64,000 bases of DNA from Bifidobacterium merycicum DSM 6492 (GTDB lineage Bacteria > Actinomycetota > Actinomycetes > Actinomycetales > Bifidobacteriaceae). The stretch covers positions 310,001 through 374,000 of the forward strand of contig NZ_FQTX01000002.1 of the NCBI RefSeq assembly GCF_900129045.1, given 5' to 3'. Made by a program: the position numbers and the translations under genes. Of the stretch, positions 49,133 to 59,127 are shown piece by piece; positions within the stretch are counted from its first letter, which is position 1; every line of letters starts with the position of its first letter. Below the pieces are notes generated by a model. It was not told the origin of the DNA. It did no database searches and was given only the letters and a program-made list of their open reading frames with translations.

Positions 49133-50524
49133 ATGGCATCCTCGGCATTGTCCGCCGCAATCATCCTCGCCGCAGGCGAAGGCACCCGCATGAAGTCCTC
49201 CAAGCCGAAGGTGCTGCACACTTTTGCAGGGAAAACCTTCCTGAACCGTGTCATGGATTCCGTCGCCGCGCTGAATCCCGGCACCCTTGCCGTGGTCGTG
49301 CGCTTCCAGGGCGAGCGAGTGGCCGAAGCCGCACGTTCCTACAATGAGCACGTCACCGTCGTCGAACAGGACGACAAGCCCGGCACCGGGCGTGCAGTGC
49401 AGTGCGCCATGGAACAGCTCGCGGCGAACGGTGAGCTCACCGGTTCCGTGCTTATCGCGGCTTCCGACATGCCGTTGCTTGATACCGAAACCCTCGGCGC
49501 GTTGCTTGACTTCCACAACAACAGCGGCAACGGTGCCACCGTGCTCACCACCGTGCTTGACGATCCGACCGGCTACGGCCGTATCATCCGCGACAGCGAA
49601 GGCAACGTGCTGCGCATCGTGGAACAGAAGGACGCCAACAGCAGCGAACTGGCCGTGCATGAGGTGAACACCTCCGTGTACGTGTTCGATGCGGCGGTGC
49701 TGTCCAAGGCGATCAAGGGCCTCAACTCCAACAATGCGCAGGGTGAGTTCTATCTGACCGACGCGTTGGAGACCGCCAAGCAGGAAAGCGCCGTGGGTGC
49801 GTTCGCCGCGCCGGATCCGCTGAGCGTGGAAGGCGTGAACGATCGCGTGCAGCTTGCCGCGCTGGCCAAGGCGCATAACCTGCGTGTGTGCGAGTATTGG
49901 ATGCGCGAAGGCGTCGACATTCTCGACCCGCAGACCACGTGGATCGAGGATGATGTGACCATCGGCCGCGACGCCGTGATCCTGCCGGGTAGCTTCCTGC
50001 AAGGTCATACCGTGATTGGCGAGAACGCCGTCGTAGGCCCGTATACCACGCTGATCGACGCCGTGGTGGATGAGGAGGCCGTGATGGAACGTTCCCGCGT
50101 GCAGGAATCCCATATCGGTCGCGGTACGAACATCGGCCCATGGACGTACCTGCGCCCGGGCAACGAGTTCGGCGAGGGCGCGAAGGCCGGCGCGTTCGTG
50201 GAAATGAAGAAGGCGCGTATCGGCAACGGCACCAAGGTGCCGCATCTGAGCTATGTGGGCGATGCCGAACTGGGCGACCACACCAACATCGGCGGCGGCA
50301 CCATCACCGCCAACTACGATGGCGTGCACAAGAACCGCACCGTGATCGGCGCCGGATGCCATGTGGGCGCGGGCAACCTGTTCGTCGCCCCGGTCACGGT
50401 CGGCGACAATGTGACCACGGGCGCCGGCTCCGTGGTACGCCATGAGGTGCCGAGCGATTCCATGGTGTATTCCGAGAACACGCAGCACAACGTCGAAGGC
50501 TGGAAGCCGGCCTGGGAACGCTGA
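49133..50524 (+). CDS. glmU: Bifunctional GlmU (UDP-GlcNAc synthesis)
   Basis: A 463-aa protein with an N-terminal uridyltransferase domain (LAAGEGTRMKSSKPKVLH at residue ~11) and a C-terminal left-handed beta-helix acetyltransferase domain (hexapeptide repeats such as IGRGTNIGPWTYLRPG, catalytic region GGGTITANYDG). It makes UDP-N-acetylglucosamine for peptidoglycan. ATG 49133 lies about 12 bp after GAAGGGA. The gene is intact and leads an apparent short group with rsfS and a histidine phosphatase. Confidence 0.95.
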   Translation: MASSALSAAIILAAGEGTRMKSSKPKVLHTFAGKTFLNRVMDSVAALNPGTLAVVVRFQGERVAEAARSYNEHVTVVEQDDKPGTGRAVQCAMEQLAANGELTGSVLIAASDMPLLDTETLGALLDFHNNSGNGATVLTTVLDDPTGYGRIIRDSEGNVLRIVEQKDANSSELAVHEVNTSVYVFDAAVLSKAIKGLNSNNAQGEFYLTDALETAKQESAVGAFAAPDPLSVEGVNDRVQLAALAKAHNLRVCEYWMREGVDILDPQTTWIEDDVTIGRDAVILPGSFLQGHTVIGENAVVGPYTTLIDAVVDEEAVMERSRVQESHIGRGTNIGPWTYLRPGNEFGEGAKAGAFVEMKKARIGNGTKVPHLSYVGDAELGDHTNIGGGTITANYDGVHKNRTVIGAGCHVGAGNLFVAPVTVGDNVTTGAGSVVRHEVPSDSMVYSENTQHNVEGWKPAWER

Positions 50525-50668
50525 ACGTCGCACGACGAACGCGTCGCATGTTGTTGCACGCGTCGAACGCCGAAGGACGCTCATCCCAGAGGCGACGTGA
50601 CATACATACCGAAACCAACGGCAGACCGGTGACTTCCGGCTGCGATAACCACTTGTGAAAGGACATTC

Positions 50669-51100
50669 ATGCCCGCATTGCAAACCTCCATCGACGACAT
50701 CCGTATCGCGGCCGCGGCCGCGGACCGTATGAAGGCCGCCGACATCGTCGCCTTCGACGTGACGGTTCCGCTCGGCATCACCGACATCATGATGGTCGCC
50801 ACCGCTTCCAACGAACGTCAGGTGCTCGCCGTCGCCGAGGAGATCGAACGCGACCTGTATCTGAAGTGCGGCAAGCGTCAGCCGCGCGAACGTGAGGGTC
50901 TGACGGAAGGCCAGTGGGTGCTGCTCGACTACGGCGATTACGTGATCCACGTGATGCACGAGGAATCCCGCAAGTTCTACAACCTGGAAAGACTGTGGCG
51001 CGACTGCCCGCAGATCGACCTGCAGCTCGAACACCCGGAAACCAGCGCATCCGCTGCGTCCGACGAGTCCGACGAATCTGCCGACAGCATCGAAGCTTGA
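50669..51100 (+). CDS. rsfS: Ribosomal silencing factor RsfS
   Basis: A 143-aa RsfS/DUF143 protein. RsfS binds ribosomal protein uL14 and blocks subunit joining when nutrients are low. Conserved features are ADIVAFDV near residue 23, TASNERQVLAVAEEIE near 49, and WVLLDYGDYVIHVMHEESRKFYNLERLW. The tail after ~125 is acidic and variable. It has a GAAAGGA-type RBS and is 145 bp after glmU. Confidence 0.93.
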   Translation: MPALQTSIDDIRIAAAAADRMKAADIVAFDVTVPLGITDIMMVATASNERQVLAVAEEIERDLYLKCGKRQPREREGLTEGQWVLLDYGDYVIHVMHEESRKFYNLERLWRDCPQIDLQLEHPETSASAASDESDESADSIEA

Positions 51101-51204
51101 TATGCCATCGCCCGGAACCGGCTTTCGAATCGGTTCCGGGCGATGCCGTTTTCGTTCCCGAAACCCGCGCAAGGCCGGGAACCTTAGGGATAGGAAGGAT
51201 TCCC

Positions 51205-51903
51205 ATGCCACATCATGTACGTTCCATTTTCCTCGTCCGTCACGGGCGCACCTCCTACAATGCGGCGCATCGCCTGCAAGGGCAGGTGGATATTCCGTTG
51301 GATGCCGTGGGGGAATGGCAGGTCAGACAGACCGCCCTCGCATTGAAGGACCTGTATGTGGATAGAAGACCGCAAACCGATCATCAGCTGATCGTCTGTT
51401 CGGATCTCGGACGTGCTCGCGCCACGGCGCAGGCGTTCGCCGACGTGCTGGGCGACGCGCAGCTGCATCCGGACCCGCGTGTGCGTGAGCGCAGCTTCGG
51501 CGATTGGGATGGCCATGCCGTCAGCGAGCTGGCCGAAACGTACCCTGAGGATTTCAAACTGTGGATCGATCACAAGGACGGCGAGATGAAGTACGGTGCC
51601 GAAGCCAAAAGCGCCGTGGGTGCGCGTGGCGTCGCCGCGATCAACGACTGGGCGTTGCGTGCCGGGGAGGACACGGATTTGTACATCTTCTCCCATGGTG
51701 CGTGGATTTCCCAGACCTTGCAGACCCTGCTCGGCCTTAACCAGGTGGATCCGACGTTCGCCAGCATGCTTTCCATGGATAATGCGCATTGGGTGAGGCT
51801 GCTGCCGATGGACACCACTGAAGGCGGTTTGCGATGGCGTCTGAAGGACTACAATCACGGTCCCGCCATCGCCGACACGGACGAATGGGGGCGCGAACGC
51901 TGA
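51205..51903 (+). CDS. Histidine-phosphatase family protein (phosphoglycerate mutase-like)
   Basis: A 232-aa protein with the RHG motif LVRHGRTSYN (residues ~10-19) and ERSFGDWDG, typical of the family, and a second His in FSHGAW. These enzymes use a phospho-His intermediate; substrate cannot be read, so gpmB-type mutase or a sugar/nucleotide phosphatase are both possible. The start at ATG 51205 follows AGGAAGGA. It is often next to rsfS in Actinobacteria, as here. Confidence 0.9.
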   Translation: MPHHVRSIFLVRHGRTSYNAAHRLQGQVDIPLDAVGEWQVRQTALALKDLYVDRRPQTDHQLIVCSDLGRARATAQAFADVLGDAQLHPDPRVRERSFGDWDGHAVSELAETYPEDFKLWIDHKDGEMKYGAEAKSAVGARGVAAINDWALRAGEDTDLYIFSHGAWISQTLQTLLGLNQVDPTFASMLSMDNAHWVRLLPMDTTEGGLRWRLKDYNHGPAIADTDEWGRER

Positions 51904-51948
51904 GCAGGACGCATAACGCTGAACGTTGAGCGCTGAATGAACCAATGG

Positions 51949-51989
51949 CCCCATGTGTCTTCCCGTATTTCATTGGAAGACACATGGGG
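51949..51989 (+). terminator. Terminator after the histidine phosphatase gene
   Basis: A perfect 15-bp stem (CCCCATGTGTCTTCC at 51949-51963 with its complement at 51975-51989) followed by TTTCG. It lies 45 bp after the stop. Confidence 0.85.
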
Positions 51990-52148
51990 TTTCGCTTATC
52001 GTGGCGACACGCCGGCATGTATGGCTGAAATCGTTGGAATTCCGCCGAAATTTGCTTGTTGTTTTCACGTGCGACACGCCATGTTTTGCGTCCTTCGACA
52101 TTCCGTCGTATTGTATACGAGGTTCGCAAAGAGCTGATAAATGAATAC

Positions 52149-52221
52149 GGGGCTATGGCGCAGCTGGTAGCGCATCTCCATGGCATGGAGAGGGTCAGGG
52201 GTTCGAATCCCCTTAGCTCCA
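52149..52221 (+). tRNA. tRNA-Ala (anticodon GGC)
   Basis: Acceptor GGGGCTA pairs with TAGCTCC. The anticodon stem TCTCC/GGAGA encloses ATGGCAT, so positions 34-36 read GGC. The T arm is AGGGG-TTCGAAT-CCCCT. A terminator hairpin follows. Confidence 0.94.
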
Positions 52222-52231
52222 CGAAAAGGTT

Positions 52232-52260
52232 GAAACCTCTTGCGTCGCGCAAGGGGTTTC
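52232..52260 (+). terminator. Terminator after tRNA-Ala
   Basis: A 12-bp stem (GAAACCTCTTGC at 52232-52243 and GCAAGGGGTTTC at 52249-52260, with one G-T pair), followed by TTCATATTTT. Confidence 0.85.
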
Positions 52261-52605
52261 TTCATATTTTCTAATCCTGTGCTAGTCTGCCCGTAAATTT
52301 CGGGATAACGGTTTTGCGGCACGTGCATCCCATGATGTTGTCTCTCAACAACGATTCAATACCCCCCTGATCTTTTATGCAGGGGGTTGATTCATCCCGG
52401 CGAGTCGTGCGTAGCCGTACAGCGGTTGAATCCATTGATTGCAACAGTTGCCTACGGTTGCAGGGCATTCCCCCTATGCCCCCTTTCTTGACAAGCTGAT
52501 TCTTATTCTCAAGGAAAACAGGTTGAAAACCTGTGCTTGTACTGAGATGAGAGAACTGCTCTGCGTTCATGCGTTGTTGCAGAGTCCCAGAAGGGTGTGG
52601 CAGAC
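52261..52605 (+). promoter_or_regulatory. Upstream region of the pilus locus with homopolymer tract and hairpins
   Basis: A 345-bp leader without a gene. It contains a C6 tract at 52362-52367 in an imperfect inverted repeat (CCCCCT...AGGGGG, 52362-52386), and a hairpin ACAGGTT-gaaa-ACCTGT near 52518-52535. The RBS of the tip gene is AGAAGGG. A transcript with an attenuator-like structure or slippage-dependent control is possible. Confidence 0.45.
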
Positions 52606-55600
52606 ATGAGAAAAACAACCTCCCCCCTATCCATTGCTGATTGGGCGAAGAACATAATCGTGACTTTCGTTGGGGCGGCGATGATCGTTGCTGGTGGCAT
52701 TGAGACGGGTGCCGCCAATGCTGATGATGGCTTGGGGACGACAAATCAGACCGAAACCGTATCCAATGAAGATCACACCGGTTCCCAGCTTATCGATGAA
52801 TCATTCAAGAATACGGATTTCGACAATGCTGGTAACTGGATCAAGGTTGGCGATGCCTGCCTTACCGCAGGGGCGAATGCCTGCACGAACACGCAGGACA
52901 GTTCTGCCGTTCAGGGGGTTGGGAACGGCAAAGGCTATCTGCAGTTGACCGACAACAGTCGTGGCAGAAGCGGTGCAGTGCTATACAATCAGGCCATTCC
53001 CTCCCGTCAGGGTTTGGATATCACGTTCGATGAATACGAGTATCACACAACCAGCCAAGGCGAGTACGGCAATACCGGCGCCGATGGCATGAGCTTCTTT
53101 CTGACGGATGGCGCTGCCACGTTGTCCAAGCCGGGCGCGGCAGGTGCGGGCTTGGGCTATGCGTCAAAAGATGATGACATCTCCAATGGTCGTGACGACA
53201 AGGAGGAGGGTATCGCCCAAGGTGTTTTGGGTATCGGCCTTGACATGTTCGGCAATTTCAGCAAGGAGCATGCCGGCAACCGTGAGGTCGGCGGGCAATC
53301 ATGCCCGACCGCGTCGGGCGGCGACAGTGATTCCGTGACCTTGCGCGGTGCTGGTGCCATGGACTCCTCCGGTAAATGGCTTGATGGGTATTGTTGCCTG
53401 AGCACTCAGCCGAATGCCGGTCTGGCGACGAGTCCCGCCACCGCCGAGGAGAACGATACGAACGGCAAGACGGTGCGTATCAAGATTTCAGCACTTGAGG
53501 AAGGACAACAATATCAGAAATATCAGACCGTTACCGTGTGGATTGGCGGGCGGCAGGTGATGGTGTATCCGTTGGAGTACCAGTTGCCGACCACCATCAA
53601 GTTCGGTTTTTCCGCATCCACCGGTGGTAACCATCAGGTGCATCTGGTGCGGGGTTTGACCGCGTATTCGGTGACTCCGGTGAGCGCGATTAGCGTCACC
53701 AAGCAGGTTGACAAGGACCAAGTGCCGGCATGGACGCCGGAGTATGCCTTCAAAAGCGGCGACACGGTACCATACAAGTTCACTGTCGCCAATGGCGGCA
53801 AAGAGCAGCTGAACAATGTTACGGTTTCCGATCCCCTTATTGCGAACGTACAGTGCCCTTCGACACTGAACCCGTTGGAATCGGGCGAGTCCGTTACCTG
53901 TACGGGATCGCTCATTGTGAATGACGCGCAGGCCGCTGCCGGCAGTTTAACGAATACGGTGACCGCCACGGATTCCGTCGCGGTTCGTACCATGGCCAGC
54001 TTGGGTACGCCCGAACATCGCAAATGGGTGGAGAAGGTCAACGGCACGAACGACACCTATACGCTGAACCTTGATGTGAAGGGCAACGATTCCAGCTCCT
54101 CCATCACCATCGGTCGTGGCGCGGATGTGGTGGTTGTGTTCGACAAGTCGGGAAGTATGAAAGGGCAACGTCTGACCATCGCGAAGACGGCGGTGAAGAA
54201 TCTGGCGAATGCTCTACTGACCGATGAGAACGGCAAGCTTGCACCGGGCAAACAGGTGCAGATGAGCATCGTGCAGTTCGCGACCAGCGCTGAGACGGCC
54301 AGTTCATTCACCGCTGATGCAGGCAGCATCACATCAACGGTGAATGGCATTACAGCTAGCGGTGGCACCAACTGGGAGTCTGCTTTGAAAAACGCCAACG
54401 CTGCGGCCAGCGGACGCGAAGGCGTAGCGAAGTATATCGTGTTTGTCTTCGATGGCAATCCAACGTACCGTGTGACCAGCTACCCGATTGGCTGCAACTG
54501 GTGGACCTGCAATCCAGATGGCGGCAGTGAAGGCCACTACGGCGAGGGAAACAACGATAGCTACGGTTACAACTATGACGCCGTGACTGCCGAAGCCAAC
54601 AAGCGCGAGTCTGGAGTGATGTTATTCTCCGTCAGTTCATCCAGCGAGGCCAGCAAGATGGATGACCTTGCGAAGGATACGCATGGCACATATTTCGACG
54701 GCTCCGATTCCGAGAAGCTGATTAAGGCATTCGACGATATCGCGCAGACCATCATCAGCTCCAGCAGTTACACGATTCAATCCATCCAAGACACGTTGTC
54801 CGAATGGGTTGATCCAGCGTGGACTGGAGATTTGTCGCAACATATCAGGGTCTACAAGAACAATATGCAGCTCAACGACGGCTGGACCGCATCATACGAT
54901 GAGGCCGGCAAGAAGGTTGCGTTGACATTCAACCCTGCGGTGACCGCCACGAAAAATGATGTGTTCCGTATCGCCTTCAATGTCAAGCCGAACGATAAGG
55001 CATATGAGTACTACGCTTCGACCGGCTATCCGAGCGGCAGTGTCGGCGATCCCGGCACCGGTGACATCTCTTCCGGTCAATCCGGTTTTGCTACCAATGC
55101 TGATGCTTCGGTGAACTATTGCGTGGTCACCTCCACCGCAGGTGGCAACGGTACGAGAAACTGCAAGAGTTCGAATTATGCCAAGCCGGTTATTCCCCTG
55201 ACCAAAGGTACGCTCACGGTCGTTAAGCACTGGGTCGATGGCTCAGGCAGGACAATCAGCGACCCCAGTGTGGAATCGGTCACTGTGAACGTCAAGCAGG
55301 ACGGCGTGCAATACGCCCAAGGCAAAGTAACACCTGCCGGACCTGATAATGACGATGCGAAGCCCGAAGACAATTGGACATGGTCGAAATCCGTAGCAGT
55401 CGGCTCCGGTGACAAAACCTACACCGTTGAGGAACAGTCCTTGCTGGGCTGGAAACCGACCTATGAGATCAGCGTGGTCGGTGGAGCTACGGCCAATGGA
55501 AACACGGGCGCGACATTCACAGGCGGTGCCGCCGGACAGTCGGCGACCATCACCATAACCAACCACCAGCTCTCCACATCGGTGATCCCCCTGACCGGTG

Positions 55601-55707
55601 GGTCGACGGAACGTGACTGGTTGGCGACGGCTTTGGGTCTGGGAGGTCTTGCCCTCCTTCTGGTAGGTGTATCCAATTTGTGGATGCGTGGCAAACGACT
55701 CGACTGA
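52606..55707 (+). CDS. Pilus tip adhesin: lectin-like, VWA and Cna-B-like domains, sortase motif
   Basis: A 1033-aa surface protein. After a signal peptide (cleavage around residue 40) is an L-type-lectin-like domain (~50-250, e.g. ITFDEYEYHTTSQGEYGNTG and ADGMSFFLTDGAA), a DUF11-like repeat, a von Willebrand A domain with a MIDAS site DKSGSMKG (~512), a Cna-B-like domain (~865-985), and the sorting signal IPLTGG near 995 with membrane helix and RGKRLD tail. This is the tip or minor subunit of a sortase-dependent pilus. ATG 52606 is preferred over GTG 52597. A C6 tract covers codons ~6-8. The gene is open, unlike its partners downstream. Confidence 0.88.
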   Translation: MRKTTSPLSIADWAKNIIVTFVGAAMIVAGGIETGAANADDGLGTTNQTETVSNEDHTGSQLIDESFKNTDFDNAGNWIKVGDACLTAGANACTNTQDSSAVQGVGNGKGYLQLTDNSRGRSGAVLYNQAIPSRQGLDITFDEYEYHTTSQGEYGNTGADGMSFFLTDGAATLSKPGAAGAGLGYASKDDDISNGRDDKEEGIAQGVLGIGLDMFGNFSKEHAGNREVGGQSCPTASGGDSDSVTLRGAGAMDSSGKWLDGYCCLSTQPNAGLATSPATAEENDTNGKTVRIKISALEEGQQYQKYQTVTVWIGGRQVMVYPLEYQLPTTIKFGFSASTGGNHQVHLVRGLTAYSVTPVSAISVTKQVDKDQVPAWTPEYAFKSGDTVPYKFTVANGGKEQLNNVTVSDPLIANVQCPSTLNPLESGESVTCTGSLIVNDAQAAAGSLTNTVTATDSVAVRTMASLGTPEHRKWVEKVNGTNDTYTLNLDVKGNDSSSSITIGRGADVVVVFDKSGSMKGQRLTIAKTAVKNLANALLTDENGKLAPGKQVQMSIVQFATSAETASSFTADAGSITSTVNGITASGGTNWESALKNANAAASGREGVAKYIVFVFDGNPTYRVTSYPIGCNWWTCNPDGGSEGHYGEGNNDSYGYNYDAVTAEANKRESGVMLFSVSSSSEASKMDDLAKDTHGTYFDGSDSEKLIKAFDDIAQTIISSSSYTIQSIQDTLSEWVDPAWTGDLSQHIRVYKNNMQLNDGWTASYDEAGKKVALTFNPAVTATKNDVFRIAFNVKPNDKAYEYYASTGYPSGSVGDPGTGDISSGQSGFATNADASVNYCVVTSTAGGNGTRNCKSSNYAKPVIPLTKGTLTVVKHWVDGSGRTISDPSVESVTVNVKQDGVQYAQGKVTPAGPDNDDAKPEDNWTWSKSVAVGSGDKTYTVEEQSLLGWKPTYEISVVGGATANGNTGATFTGGAAGQSATITITNHQLSTSVIPLTGGSTERDWLATALGLGGLALLLVGVSNLWMRGKRLD

Positions 55708-55813
55708 ATGTTTCAGATTGTGGATCGCGGAGATCCACGGAGGCCTTATAGCGGCTTCATGCCTCCGCGGTTGCAGAAAACAGCAAACAACCAATAGAGA
55801 AAGAAGGATTCCC

Positions 55814-57486
55814 ATGAGAATGAGGAAACTTTTCGCCAGCATTGCCGCTGTGGCGACAATGCTGGGCGGTATGGCGTTCGGCGTCATGAGCGCTGCCGCC
55901 GCAGACAGTAACCAAACGATCACGATTCACAACTCGCAGTCGGGGCACGCCTATAAGGCCTATCACAAATCGCCACTTTCAGCAACAAACAGTCGACGGA
56001 GGCAGATGGCAAGAAAACCGCATTCGTGGACGTGAATACCGTCACGGGTATGGAGAAAGCCGTGTATCTGGCTGCCGCCGCGGCCAAGAATGTTACCGCA
56101 TTGCCCACCGAGTACGGCGTGGTCTCCGGTACCGGTGATGCCGCGGATTATTCGGCAACGAATCCTGCGGCCTATGTTGCCACATTCGATGCGAATACCT
56201 TGCGTAAGTTTGCTGATGAACTGGATCGGTACCTTACGGCAGACGCGCAGTATACCGTGAATGGCAGCACTCCTTCGGGCTCCGATGTGACGCTTTCCAT
56301 GCCGGAAGGCTGGTATGCCGTCAAGGACACGAAGAATGCCCAGTCGGTTAAGGGGTCGACGGCCATCGTCGCCACCACCGTTGCGGGCGCGGATGGTCTG
56401 ACCATCGCGTCTCCATATGAGGAGGGACAGCAGAACATCACCGAGCCAGGCCAGGTGAACGCGAAATCGGAAGACAAGCCTGCTGGCGATAAGACGTCCG
56501 ATAAGAATGGTACGGCCGTGGGCGTGGGTGACTCAGTCCGTTACACGCTGACTTCGTATGTGCCTACCAACTACTATGAGGCCAACACCACGTACAACGT
56601 GACGTTCAAGGATGTTCCCGGCACCGGTCTGACTGTCAACCGCAATACGGCCGATTTCAAGGTCAACGGTACGCAGATCGGCACGCAAGCAGGTCAGGTG
56701 AACGCTGTCTTCGGCGGTGAACTGACTAATGAAAGTTCTTCGTTTGATGGTGATGGTACTAAGTTCTTCACCGTGAGCTTGGATAAGGATGCCATCGAGA
56801 CCGCTCTTGGCAATAATCCCGTGGCCGCCGCGAACGGCTATTACAAGCTTGAGCTCACATACACCGCCAAGGTGAACGCCGCTGCCGGCGGCGTGCTTGA
56901 AAACACGTACCACGAAGGCGATGCCACGCATACGAATACGGTGAAGACCGGCTCGTTCAGCTTCCAGAAGATCGGCGTAGGCGACGATAAGGCCGGTTTG
57001 AACGGTGCCGAGTTCAAGATCTACAAGACTGGTGCCAATGGTGATAAGACTGGCGAGCCATTGTGGTTCACCGCTGCCGGCGGCACATACAAGCTGTCCG
57101 CCACGCAGGAAACCGCCACCGGCAATACGCAGACCTTGGTCACCGCCACTGTTGATGGCACGAAGGGTAAATTGGTCGCCAATGGCCTTGCAGCCGGTAC
57201 ATACGTGGTCGAAGAGACGAAGGCACCTACCGGGTATGCCGAGAACCTGGAGGTCACGTTCAACGTCACCGTCAAGAACGACGGCATCGCCGAGCTTGTT
57301 CAGGATGCCAAACATCAGGTTGATCCCAAGACGGGAACTGTTCTGAACGTGAAGTCCATTACACAGTTGCCGCTTACCGGTGCCGCGGGCACGGCATTAT
57401 TCACCGTGATCGGTGTGCTGCTGGTCGGTGCAGCAATGACGGTGCTTGTGAAGTCGCGTTCCGTTAAGCATCAGCTGGAGAGGTAA
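55814..57486 (+). pseudogene. Major pilin (FimA-like) with a frameshift near its N-terminus
   Basis: From ATG 55814 (AGAAGGA RBS) the frame gives a signal peptide and TITIHNSQSGHAYKAY, then goes wrong at about 55,965 and stops at 56,035. The other frame carries QIATFSNKQSTEADGKKTAF and continues as a full pilin to 57,486: FimA-type pilin domains, the E-box VVEETKAPTGY and the sorting motif LPLTGAAG, with a final membrane helix and basic tail. An extra CA after TAT (TATCACAA versus TATCAA) would explain the shift. The 3' part could start at ATG 56026 but would lack a signal peptide. The pilin shaft is therefore not made as a normal protein in this sequence. Confidence 0.8.
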
Positions 57487-57512
57487 CGGGAAAGCCGTTG
57501 TCGACGGTTTGA

Positions 57513-57552
57513 AAACTGGTGTCAGGGTTGTGTATCGCCGTGGCACCAGTTT
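57513..57552 (+). terminator. Hairpin between pilin and sortase genes
   Basis: AAACTGGTGTCA (57513-57524) pairs with TGGCACCAGTTT (57541-57552), 11 of 12 bases. It lies 27 bp after the pilin stop and may reduce sortase expression relative to pilin, as is common in pilus operons. Confidence 0.6.
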
Positions 57553-57643
57553 CCTTGTATTCACGGAAGGGGAATTGAATTATGGCCGGGGAGATGGGGG
57601 ATCATTGTCCGAAGGGTGCCGCTCGTGCGTATGCGAGCATCGA

Positions 57644-58680
57644 ATGAAACGTGTAACGCTTGATGTGCGATCGCGGCATCGCATTGGAGACATGTCCTTC
57701 TCGGAAGCCACCGATGTCACTGATTTCGTTTATCGTCGCCGGAAACTGCGTCTGGAGCTCATCGCCATGCGTTTCCTGGTGCTGCTGCTGGCGTTATCGG
57801 CGATATGCGTTGCAGGCTATCCGTATGTGATGCAGCGGGTTTCCGATTATCGTTTGGCATCGGCAAACAGCGCATTGGAAGAGCGGGTCGCGGGATGGCC
57901 ATATCCACGTGCGGAGGATGCGCTGAAAGCCGCAGAAGCATACAATCGGCATCTTGCGTCTTCCGGCCAACCAATTCTGGGAGAAGCGACCGACCCGTTC
58001 GCTACTGTGGCTGGCGCATCAGGGCCGGTGGCGGTAAAGCAGATTCCAAAGTCTCGGAAGATACGGAATATCAAAGCCTGCTGAACGCTCGGGACGGAGT
58101 GATGGGAGCGATCCGCATTCTGCAGCTGTCGATTGACTTGCCTATCTATCACGGTACCGATGAGCAATCCCTCATGAAGGGTGCAGGTCATTTGTATGGC
58201 ACGAGCCTGCCTGTCGGCGGTCCCAGTACGCATAGCGTGATCGCTGGTCATCGCGGCTTGGTGGAATCGTTGATGTTCACGCGTATTGATGAGATGCGTA
58301 AAGGCGATTATTTCTATTTGGATGTGATGGGTAGGACTCTTGCCTATCAGGTGGACCATATCTGGGTGATCGATCCTGAAGATACGAGCAAACTTCGCGT
58401 TACGCCTGATGAGGATAGGGTGACGCTTCTCACGTGCACGCCATACGGCGTGAATACGCAACGATTGCTCGTATCCGGCATTCGTGTACCGATGCCTGGT
58501 GTGGCACCGAAACCGAGCGATATACATGATGCGCGAGTCATCGGCCTGTGGATTGGTATAGGGACATTCATCCTGGGTTTGGCGGTGATTGCCGTGAGAT
58601 GGCGCCGGCGGATGTTTTTTGACATCAGAGCGCGTCATGCGAACGAAATGTTTTGGAGGGGAGGCCGTTATGGCCGGTAA
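57644..58680 (+). pseudogene. Class C sortase with a one-base frameshift
   Basis: The 5' frame (ATG 57644; ATG 57692 is an alternative) encodes a membrane helix (LIAMRFLVLLLALSAICVAG) and the stem region, up to ~58,020. The 3' frame then carries the catalytic domain: TLLTCTPYGVNTQRLLVSG with the Cys, HSVIAGHRG with the His, and a second membrane helix near the end. The join is at GGG 58022-58024; one more G would give a continuous reading of A-S-G-A-G-G-G-K. As written it makes a truncated protein without the active site. Pilus polymerisation would fail unless slippage corrects it. Confidence 0.8.
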
Positions 58681-59127
58681 GGCGAAACCGTTTAGCAAGC
58701 AGACGCAGCGTTATTTACGGACGTTGCCGGCCGTGGACGCGGTTACTGCGACACGTATCTACTATACGGACGAATTCCGTCGCGAGGTTATGCGTCGATA
58801 CGATGCGGGGATAGTCCTAGCGCCATCTTCCGTGAGAATGGGCTCGATCCCAAAATCATTGGACACAAACGTATCGAACGCGCCATTGCCAGATGGAAGA
58901 ATGGTGAGGCCACATTTCATAAGTCCCATGACTACGATGCCGATATCGACGATCCGCGTGACGCGCTCATCGTTTCGCAGGCCCTTCGCATTGTCCAGCT
59001 TGAGCAGCACGTACGGGAGCTCAAGCAGCGTGTACGTGAGCTTAAACGGCATAAGCGTACGAGTGATTCGGAACAATCGTCTCATGGGCGTGAACAATCA
59101 CGTGCTGATGAGGAAGAGCATCTATGA
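58670..59127 (+). pseudogene. HTH protein downstream of the pilus genes, frameshifted at a G run
   Basis: ATG 58670 follows GGAGGGGAGG and overlaps the sortase end by 11 bp. The first ~47 residues (FSKQTQRYLRTLPAVDAVTA...) are followed by a frameshift at GGGG near 58807-58810. With one more G the frame continues DSPSAIFRENGLDPKIIGHK, a long helix rich in Glu, Arg and Leu, and stops at 59125-59127 (about 150 aa). It resembles the HTH part of IS3-type OrfA proteins, so it may be a domesticated transposase fragment or a regulator of the pilus genes. Confidence 0.65.
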
